Assembly: GCA_037043015.1 (NCBI GenBank)
Contig: CM073324.1
Coordinates: 923,413 to 987,412 of the forward strand
DNA length: 64,000 nt
Direction: 5' to 3'
DNA from: Bryum argenteum
Taxonomy: Eukaryota; Streptophyta; Bryopsida; Bryales; Bryaceae
This document shows positions 55,995-64,000 of the stretch, one piece after another (position 1 is the stretch's first letter; every line of letters starts with the position of its first letter). The notes under the pieces were generated by a model. It was given only the letters and a program-made list of their open reading frames with translations, was not told the origin of the DNA and did not search any database. The position numbers and the translations under genes are program-made.

Positions 55995-56660
55995 TCAGCG
56001 ATCGTGCCACAAAACTGACCGTTTCATATCGGAGTCTCCTCGGAGACGGCGAAGCACATCGTTCGGGCAAAGGTTGTGTCCAACTACCACCACTTTCTTC
56101 TCCATCTGATCGGTGGTGACTCTGGTCACGCCCTCCATGTCTTCCAAGCGCTTCTTCACTTTGTGTTCGCGGTGGTCGCTGTAGAGCTGCGGCACGTACA
56201 ACTCCACCGTCCTCCTATGCTGAGGGCACTCGACATAGCATCTGGCGTAAGGGTAGCGGGGATTGTCCGACCATGACAGTGGTGGATCCTCGACTCGCAC
56301 GAGCACCTGTTCGTGGGGATGGTGTCCACCATGACTGAAAACGGGGTACTGATCACGACGTCTGATCCGATAATAGCCGTTGTCGTAGTATGGAAGCTCC
56401 TGGTTGTGTAAAGGATGTCGGTAGTATGGGGAATCTCGGATCGTTATCGGTGCTGGCTCCCCATACGTTCTTCGGTAGTAGCCGTCGTTGTAGTACTGGG
56501 GCTCTCGGAACGTCAACGGTGCTGGCTCCTCATACCTCCCTCGGTAATAGCCGTCGTCGTAATACGGGAGTCTTCGGAACGTCATCGGTGCAGGCTCCTC
56601 ATACGTTTCATCCGAAGGTGCGGTGTAGTAAGGTCGCTCTCCCCAGTAAATCCACGCCAT
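55995..56660 (-). CDS. Tyr-rich repeat protein with degenerate HMA-like domain, paralog 2
   Basis: Single-exon frame, 221 aa, same architecture as paralog 1 but with one more complete 23-residue unit. Units start at about 21 (EEPAPMTFRRLPYYDDGYYR), 44 (EEPAPLTFREPQYYNDGYYR) and 67 (GEPAPITIRDSPYY, degenerate). Then comes the shared block YYDNGYYRIRRRDQYP. The HMA-like domain (about 151-208) reads TVELYVPQLYSDHREHKV, then VTRVTTDQMEKKVVVVGHNL, CPNDVLRRL. Here both cysteines of the metal site are gone (YSDHRE). It ends LWHDR, without a CaaX box. Repeat-number change and cysteine loss after duplication suggest ongoing divergence. Function unknown. Confidence 0.75.
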   Translation of the reverse strand: MAWIYWGERPYYTAPSDETYEEPAPMTFRRLPYYDDGYYRGRYEEPAPLTFREPQYYNDGYYRRTYGEPAPITIRDSPYYRHPLHNQELPYYDNGYYRIRRRDQYPVFSHGGHHPHEQVLVRVEDPPLSWSDNPRYPYARCYVECPQHRRTVELYVPQLYSDHREHKVKKRLEDMEGVTRVTTDQMEKKVVVVGHNLCPNDVLRRLRGDSDMKRSVLWHDR

Positions 56661-56863
56661 TGATCAAAATTGCTCTACAGCTAAGGGAACTGCAATGACC
56701 TCAGGAATCGATACAAGCTAACTAAATGAGAAACTTGTGTGGGATGTCTAATGTAAGAATTCACAGACACGGCAATTGATCGATTAAACTCTCCACCAGT
56801 AGACCGTATGAGAATGCAGTGAGTTTACGAAAGAATGGAGGCCAGCAGATCGAAAGCGGCATG

Positions 56864-56869
56864 TTTATA
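56864..56869 (-). promoter_or_regulatory. TATA box candidate, HMA-like paralog 2
   Basis: Minus-strand TATAAA about 204 nt upstream of the ATG, inside DNA conserved between the two duplicated units. Confidence 0.4.
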
Positions 56870-57948
56870 CTGTGAATCCCGTTTTACAGACAAGTCGATT
56901 TCTTGTGGTCCAAGTTAGGACCATCGTGACAAAGACCCCAAGACTCAAGACGTCAATGCAGCGTCGGCCGAGCGGTGGACCCACAAGTGACGCCCTGTCT
57001 GTGATGAAAGTGGGGCGATGTTTTCCACAGACAGTCTGATAGAATATCTGCACTTCGAGAACGTACTGTCAGTGACTGTGTCCGAAAACTACGTACTACA
57101 GTTCATAACTCAGAGAAGCTGCTTGTTGGTGTGCTATCACTGTTCGAATAAGTCACTGAGACCAGAGAAAGTAGTATATAAAATGAGGCACTTGACTTTG
57201 CTTACTCTTCTGAAAGTAGTAAGAAGTGCCTGCGGGAAGTCTTGTCTCGTCCACTTGTAACTTACTCAGTCATTCTCGATGCATCTAGCTTTGAGGGAGC
57301 TTGCGGACTGGGTTTGGGAGATCGATGAACGTGCATGGGTGCTACGAGGGACGATCTAACATCGGTAGCCGAAGCTGCCGTTGTCGGTATGCAACAACGT
57401 TCGATCGAACTTAATTGGTCTCCAAGGAATGTTTCAGAATGTGCTACCTTATCGATCAAGCATGAGACCAGGGGTTGATGATGAGCATTCAGAGGCTCTT
57501 TTCAGTAATACGTTACCGGTAATTTAGCAGAAGTCGGTCAATCGGAATTATAATGAAATGAGTCAGCAGTTACCTACCTTATGTTGAATGTCTGTGTTTT
57601 GGCTAAAGAGTCTTTTGTGATGTCAGATTGGATGTTGAATGGCGCATTAGAATGTGAACACGTTCTGAAGTTCAGTATATTTCGATTAGATATTCGGTAT
57701 CAGCTTCTGCTCCAAGTAGTTCATGAATCTTTTCTAATGATAATTGACTGTATACTTCATCAGTTCATCACAAGTTGATAGTGCACGGTAGAATCACCTA
57801 TTGCCGGGTTCTTGCAGAGAAAATTTAAGAAGGATAGGAGATAATATAAGTGGTAGAATAATTATATGATTTTGTGATGCTTTATGAAAACATTATGAAT
57901 TTAAAAGTGTATAAAACCTTATACACATGTTATTCTTGAAACATTTTT

Positions 57949-58700
57949 TAACCCTAAACCGGGCCAAATGTCAACATTTTGGATGACTGTAGCAACTTTG
58001 AGGAGCCATAGCTTTGTCTTCATCCGAAGAAGTCTGTATTGGATGAAATCACTTGGGTTGCGTCCCAAATCAAGTCTTGTTTGTGTGATAAAATTGCAGA
58101 CCCACACAATGAATTCTATGACATGCATTTTAGTTAACGCGGTCATTATTTTTGAGTTTTCAAACATGGGGCATGTTCAGCCACTAGAGGCAATTATGGG
58201 CAGGGAAAGCAAATGAATTTTTTACAGAGTGATAATCTTAAGATGAAGCTGCTAACAACTTTCTAGGAAGAATTTAGATCCGGATATCTTTGGTATCGGA
58301 TTTGCAACGATGTTTCTAACTTCAAAGAAATTGAATAAATGAATGATCATTGAGGTGTTATATTTCCTTCATCAACCATTGGATTTTGACGAAGGTTGTC
58401 TTCTTCGACACATTTTTGGCAATGTCGAGTTGTCGTGTTCGTCGGGGTCTGGTACTGTAGACAATTTGGATGAAATATGCTCAAATATCCAAGAATATGT
58501 GGGAATATTCTAGAATATTCTAAGTATATCCTAGGAATATGATATATTCTTAAACAAAGGGACTGCTAACTGTCTGACGTGTGTCGAGTCGAGTTTGTCG
58601 CACAAGACAACCTTGGTTTTGACATTATTTTTTGGGATGGATTCCAATAAGAGTCTATTTTTAGTGATATAAACACTACTGTTGATCTTGTTGTGTTGTT
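57949..58700 (-). repeat. Dispersed repeat family A, copy 4 (inverted, interrupted)
   Basis: Reverse orientation relative to copies 1-3. It starts TTAACCCTAAAC at 57949 and contains the complements of CTTGATTTGGGACGCAACCC and GAAACATCGTTGCAAATCC; near 58620-58680 it has the complement of ATTGGAATCCATCCCA. About 220 bp at roughly 58390-58612 have no counterpart in copy 1 and may be a further insertion. A TTTAAGGGTTAA at 59318-59329 is a candidate opposite end. Confidence 0.7.
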
Positions 58701-59884
58701 TTGAAGAATGGAAGGGGGAGCCCTGGGGTTTTTATACCCTGTTTTCTTCCACATGCAATTAGTAAGGGATAAATGACTTTTTTTTATTTTTTTTATTTTT
58801 TTATTTTTTTGGAGGATGACAATTGAGTTATTCCCAACAAGTTGATGCAAATTTTTAATTTTTTTTTGGAGAATAAATAAATTTTCTTAATTTGTTGGGA
58901 GGGTTAAATTAGTATTATTTTCTAAATAGTTTTAAAGGGCGGTTATGCTAGGGAAATCAAATGGAGCCACTGGTTATGGAAAATATCTAGTGGGGCACCT
59001 AATATTGAAGATCCATAGAAGAGAACTCAAGTCCATTTGAGGTCGACTTGAATAGAGTGTTTGTCAACCACTGAACTTCAAGATACCACGACATTGCCAA
59101 TTCAAGTGATTGTCAAAAAGGCTTTTTAAAAGGAACAATTTTTGGGTTCACAACTATATTTTTATGATCTCAAATATGAATAGGAATTTAAAGTTGAGAT
59201 TTTATATACATATGCATAGAGAAGTTAGGTACTAATCCTACTGCTGCATACTTGAAAATACATCGTAAAATTAAAATTCTCAAATGAGGGTAAAGCATGC
59301 AAATAGTGCCTTGAAACTTTAAGGGTTAAGGCACCCTAGATGCTCAATTGCTATTAACGAAAGCACATATTACTTTGACTTGGCAACCATAAAATAAAGT
59401 GGCCGCACAAAACCCTCCGAAAGGCGTATAGTGGAGCCTATAGTGGAGCCCCATTCAAGGCGCCAAGTGGCACCCCCGCCACAAGATGGCACATGGCGAT
59501 GCTGTACCCATGACGCGGCCACCTCAGCCGTCGTCTCTACCGATTCCCCCTCCCCTTTCCGTCTCCACTTTGCCCTTCAATCCGCCCTTCATTCATCGTC
59601 CCCACTCCAATCAATCCTCTCGGTAAGACCCACAATTCCAAATCACTCGAAACCAAACCGAACGCCGATCCCAATGCTCACAATCTCACAATCTCATCAT
59701 AAAGTACGCTCAAGCGTTGCGTGGTAGCAAATAGCATGATTCGCAATCATGGTTGCGGCGACTTTGGGAATTGCGTAGGCTAGAAATAGTCAACGATCTC
59801 GTGCCAATAATGCTGTAGATTTCGATCCAGATAGGGTTTTGGTTTGAACCGTGTGGGTGGTTTTGTAGACTGAGTGAGTGAGCC
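58701..59884. promoter_or_regulatory. Intergenic and promoter/leader of the SMP-C2 gene
   Basis: Contains a T-rich simple tract (58777-58812) on the left. The last about 470 nt become GC-richer and form the probable promoter and 5' leader of the next gene. Confidence 0.4.
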
Positions 59885-62837
59885 ATGGCGCAAGCTCAGG
59901 CGGATCGGGAGCCGCTGGTTCCGAAGGGCAACATGGCGAATTACGGGGTCAGCAACCAGGCTGCGCGTCGGAGGGAGGACGACACGAATCGAAACTCCTC
60001 GCAGATGTTGGGCGTGACGGGCTTGCTGCGCAACCCGCGCAATCGATTGTACTTGGCTACTCTGGTGGCCTCGGCGCCGTTCTTGATCTCCTTCAGCTTC
60101 TACGTCAGCCAGTTCTCGTTCAAGGGCCAGTTCCTCATCGGCATCCTTTGCGGCTTGTGCATCCAGGGCGTCTATCTTCTCTACTGCTTGCATCGCACTC
60201 ACCAACGCAAGAGCAAGGTATGCATGCAAGCTCGCTTTCCCTCAATCGTTTCATCCGATCGGTAAGAATTCATCAACGTCCGGTTGATCTCTTTGTGCAG
60301 ACTGTGCAAATTGCGCAAATGGCGATTCTGGAAGCAGATCAGCTGAAGATCATCTTACCTACTGAGGAATCGTTTCCCCGATGGATCTCTTTCACCGACT
60401 ACGAAAGGGTAATGTTCGAGCTCACACGCAATTTGCAATATCGGTAATCAACGAAGCAATTTGCATAGTACGGAGCTGGATTAATCAAGTTTTATGACCC
60501 TGTCAGGTTACTAGAGATTTTGGATGGCTGTAAAATTTGTAGATGAGTAGGCTATCGACATTGTTCCCGAAAATGTTCGTAACATCCGAAACCTAAAAAC
60601 TGGTCGCTGTTGAATGGAACAGATGGACTGGTTGAACAGGACCATGACCAAGCTTTGGCCATACATCGATCAGGTAAGTCTTCTCGGAAGCATGGAATGT
60701 TATAAATGGACGGCCCGGGGGGACAGTAAGATGGGATTTTCAGCAGGGAGGTGAAGAGGTTGTTTGAGTAATCTTGGGCGTGTGTTACAGGCTGCCGGGA
60801 ATATGATGAAAGAGATGGTTCAGCCCATTCTGGACCAGTATGCAATGGGAATAATTCAGAAGATCACACTTGAGAAGGTTGCCTTCGGCAACAAAGCTCC
60901 GCAAATTATGGGTACACTGCATGCATCTTTTGCTGGATTTGCATGTCACCGTTTGGTACCTTCCGTGAATTTGTGACCAACTTGTTCGACTGGTGCAGGG
61001 GTTAGGCTTACTCCGGGATTAGAAGATGAGACGGTGTTGGAAATCAAGGTTAGTTGGGAGACTGAGAAAGAGGGCGTGGTGCTCTCCGTGGATTTCCCCG
61101 GCCCCAACTACAAAGTGCAGGTGCTCATCCATGACTACCGAGGTTGCAATGTCATCTGAACATTGGTGATTACCATGTTCGTTTAGCGTTGTGGTTACAT
61201 TAATGTATTGAATGAGATTTTATAGGCATTCCTTTGCGTTGAAACTCCAGCCCAGGTGCATGATCACGTTGTAGGGTACTCGATTAATTTGATTCAAGAT
61301 AAGTAGTCGTTTACTGTTTAAAATCAACGATGTAATTGGCTTTGCAGCTCAAGAACTGGCATTTGGAAGGGACTGCGAAGCTCATCTTCAAGCCTTTAAC
61401 AGGCACTATCCCCGGCTTCGGTGCTGTTTTGGTGTCCTTGACTGAAGCAGTAAGCATATTGATACCCTTCAGCTTCGTGTATCTTCTCCGGTTTCATGAC
61501 TAACTGGTTACTTTGCGATGAGCAGCCAGATTTCGACTTCGACTTGAAATTCTTGGGTGGAGATATTGGTGCTGTTCCGGGAGTGGAGAAGATGATTGAT
61601 GTAAGTTCCCGTTTCAGTTCGCTTTGCTTCGTCATATTTGCTTATTTAGACTATCTAATTTGTTCAAATATTGCCCATGTGCAGAGCTCCATTCGAACTG
61701 CTGTGACGGATTCGTTGGTGTGGCCAAGCCGCATTGTGGTTCCGATGATGCCCGGTGATTTCAGGTACTGTTCAGTTCTCTGGTGTTCACAAGTCAACAT
61801 TCATTGTGAGCCGTTTCTTACTCGCAACAAAATGCTCGCAGCTTCTTGGATCTTCATCCAGTCGGCGAACTGCACGTGAAATTGATTGAAGGCAAAAACA
61901 TCAAGAACACTGACCTCATTGGCAAGGCAGATCCATTCGTAGTTTTGTATGTGCGTCAAATAAAGGATAAAACGAAACGGAGCAAATCTCAGCACAATAC
62001 TCTCAAACCAGTCTGGAATGAGGAATTCACAATTGAGGTACGTACGCCAAATGGATTCTTGCGGTTTGGACCTTGAAATGAGCTGAAATATCATAATTCC
62101 ATCCTACAAATCTTTTCATGTTCGAACCAATTGATTCTTGTTAAATCAGAAGTAGCAAAAGTAACCTTCAACACAAAAGCAGCTATAATATCAACTTTCA
62201 TTGAATCATAATCAACAAAGAAGCGCTAGTGTAAATTGTAACATGGTCTTGTGTCATGATCAGGTGGAAGACCCAGCTTTTCAACATCTCACACTCCGAC
62301 TGATGGACGATGAGTCGGTTGAGAAATCAGAGTATATTGGTCAAGCTGAGTTGCTCATCTCCCAGGTATGCTTCGAACTTCGACCTATTGTCAGAGCATA
62401 GCACATCTTTTACAAATCATCAACATTCATAGAAACCTTTGTATTACACTTCATCATCGGTCTATATAGCAAATGAGCGTTGTATTGGTTTTCAGTTCGA
62501 GCCAAATAAGGAGCAGGAGTTGTGGTGCGACGTTCTGGAGGATCCGGAGTCGCACGCACCTGACCAGATTCGGGGAAGCTTGCACATCACAGTGACGTGG
62601 AAACCATTCTCCCGGGAGGAGATCGAGGCGAAGCGGGGTCACAATGAGACAGAGAAGAAGATCTACGAGGAGCAGGAGATGTTGAAAAAGACGGAGAAGG
62701 GAGAGCAGCAAACTGCCGGAGAAGCGCCCAAGCAGCAAGGCAATGTGACCCAGCATCCTGAAGAGCACCCCAGACAGCCAGGTCCTACTGCCGATTTGCC
62801 GACTGACAACCCCCCTGCCGACAAAAAACAAGACTAA
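59885..62837 (+). CDS. SMP-C2 membrane tether (plant synaptotagmin-like)
   Basis: Eleven in-phase exons (59885-60217, 60301-60408, 60623-60673, 60791-60911, 60999-61120, 61348-61449, 61526-61600, 61685-61764, 61842-62037, 62264-62365, 62496-62837) give 543 aa. Two hydrophobic segments (about 55-73 and 82-102) form a probable membrane hairpin. The lipid-binding SMP domain (about 140-330) begins MDWLNRTMTKLWPYID and includes FGNKAPQIMGVRLTPG and the family motif SRIVVPMMPGDFSFLDL. A single C2 domain (about 335-465) carries TDLIGKADPFVVLYV and MDDESVEKSEYIGQ, so several Ca2+-binding acids are kept. A charged Glu/Lys/Pro-rich tail ends at 62837. Related plant SYT/NTMC2 proteins tether ER to plasma membrane and move lipids. 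SYT1-type proteins have one N-terminal helix and two C2 domains, so this protein is closer to the SYT4/5 or single-C2 NTMC2 types. Confidence 0.92.
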
Positions 62838-64000
62838 ACCAAACTAAGTTAGCCTGTTGAGTCCATAGTGTCGTCTTTTTTGCCGTTGTAGTGTATAGCA
62901 GCAGTCCGTGTTCCTACCTATCATGGTAATAATCGAGAGATGCGACATGTAAAGCTTTCGTTACAGTGCGGAATTAGCAGAACTCGCATCAGTCCAAAGT
63001 TCTCGTCTGGATTTGCAAGTATTCAGGTGGCTGTGAATATATGCTGGTGCCCTGATTCTGGTCTTTGAATACATGCCAATGAATCATTATACGGTTATGC
63101 GATGTGGATAAACTACCTAAGTGTTAGTCCAATTCATAATTTCTCGAACTTTTTGGTAGGGAGCTGGGGTAACAATTCATGGCCAGTTTTGATATTCCAT
63201 AGTCATGGATTGGTTCCTCGATGGTATCGTGTGTCATGGGTCAGCTTTAGCTTGACTGTTTAGTACGAGACTATTACGTAAGTGATACTCATACATATTA
63301 TGAATATTATTGAATGTGTATAACGCTGACATTGTATTGAATGCTGTAGACAAAGAAACAGGATGCATATTTGAGAAAGGACTGCAAGGCCTGTGTATCC
63401 TGTATTTGGCCGTCTCAGTGAAAAGCGTGAAAAAGTATTCAGTTGTATCTGTGAAGATGTTTGCTTGGGGACGACAGAGGAGATAAAGTTGTCTTTGAAT
63501 ATAAAATTTGTGTGGTAACATTTCAAGTATGTTCCTACTGCATTTGTTGAAAAGAAAGGTTGCATTAGAAATTTCTACTATCATCCTTCAGTATACAATG
63601 GCAAGTACAACAGGTTGGATCTGATCTGCAGAGTAGAATGATCAATTTGTTTTTGTAGCCAATAATGTAAGGACCTACTGCTTTGGACCACCTCTGAATT
63701 TCAATCTACTAGATTTGTCAATGAACATTTCCAGGTTTGAGTGCATATTCTTCAAAGAGGGAAACCTTTACAAATTACAGTTATCCTTTCTCGTGGAATG
63801 CTCATAAACCACACTCAACCAAAATCGTATATAAAGGGTTAATGTATTCATGGTGAATGTTTTAAAATGTATGAGTTTTAGTACACCTGTTACTCACACT
63901 TCTAAAACTACACAATTGATTGGTTTAATTTACTATACATACTTTGCACATCTTTCAAAGTGATTTCGTTGGCCACTTTTCAAACCTCAATTTGATCATG
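62838..64000. other. 3' flank of the SMP-C2 gene and intergenic DNA
   Basis: Likely 3' UTR in the first few hundred bases. No other gene or clear repeat was recognised up to the window end. Confidence 0.4.

Larger units (their letters stand above)
55535..57640 (-). repeat. Tandem segmental duplication, unit 2
   Basis: Second copy of the duplication described at 52845-54660. It is slightly longer because of extra N-terminal coding repeats and small insertions in the flanks. Confidence 0.85.

Overview
This window is nuclear DNA from a land plant, most plausibly a bryophyte and perhaps a moss. That reading is an inference from gene content, not a proof. It rests on spliceosomal introns with GT..AG borders, a phragmoplast-type kinesin-12, a PLATZ zinc-finger protein, a plant SMP-C2 (synaptotagmin-like) protein, an RMA-type RING ligase, frequent AAACCCTA telo-box motifs near gene starts, and AT-rich intergenic DNA full of decayed transposons. 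No prokaryotic, CRISPR or organellar block was seen.

Layout. 138-1238 (-): COA5/PET191 cytochrome-oxidase assembly factor, hidden in three tiny exons. 1.2-8.7 kb: AT-rich repeat DNA with a poly(A) tract, one copy of a dispersed repeat (family A), an inverted-repeat element and a Harbinger-like MITE. 8726-15881 (-): BRR2, the U5 snRNP helicase, four exons, 2179 aa. 16-19.5 kb: transposon graveyard (Ty3 chromovirus integrase/chromodomain remnants, a Helitron helicase fragment, family A). 19567-21968 (+): NmrA-like NAD(P)-binding protein with a probable plastid transit peptide. 23076-24743 (+): class I glutamine-amidotransferase-like protein whose nucleophile Cys is Ser. 25.3-25.8 kb (-): low-complexity ANEGPP-repeat reading frame. 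26389-27123 (-): RMA/RNF5-like membrane RING E3. 28239-28970 (+): PLATZ protein. 30643-31700 (-): ribosomal protein uS19 (RPS15). 32-38 kb: repeat DNA with a LINE fragment, a nested MITE and tandem tRNA-derived SINE-like units. 38924-46736 (+): POK-like kinesin-12, 23 exons, 1176 aa, with a short tail carrying four about 34-residue repeats. 48807-51275 (+): TMEM53/DUF829 hydrolase-fold protein. 53-57.6 kb (-): a tandem segmental duplication carrying two paralogous genes for Tyr-rich-repeat proteins with an HMA-like domain that has lost its metal-binding cysteines. 59885-62837 (+): SMP-C2 tethering protein.

Most of these are unrelated housekeeping or regulatory genes sitting side by side; I see no operon-like or pathway clustering. 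The clearest lineage-specific innovations are the duplicated HMA-like pair, the repeat-bearing kinesin tail and the Ser-for-Cys amidotransferase. The clearest mobile-DNA observations are two repeat families ending in TTAA-CCC/GGG-TTAA, and a MITE nested inside one repeat copy with an uninterrupted sister copy available for comparison. All exon boundaries were derived by eye from reading-frame continuity and GT/AG borders.
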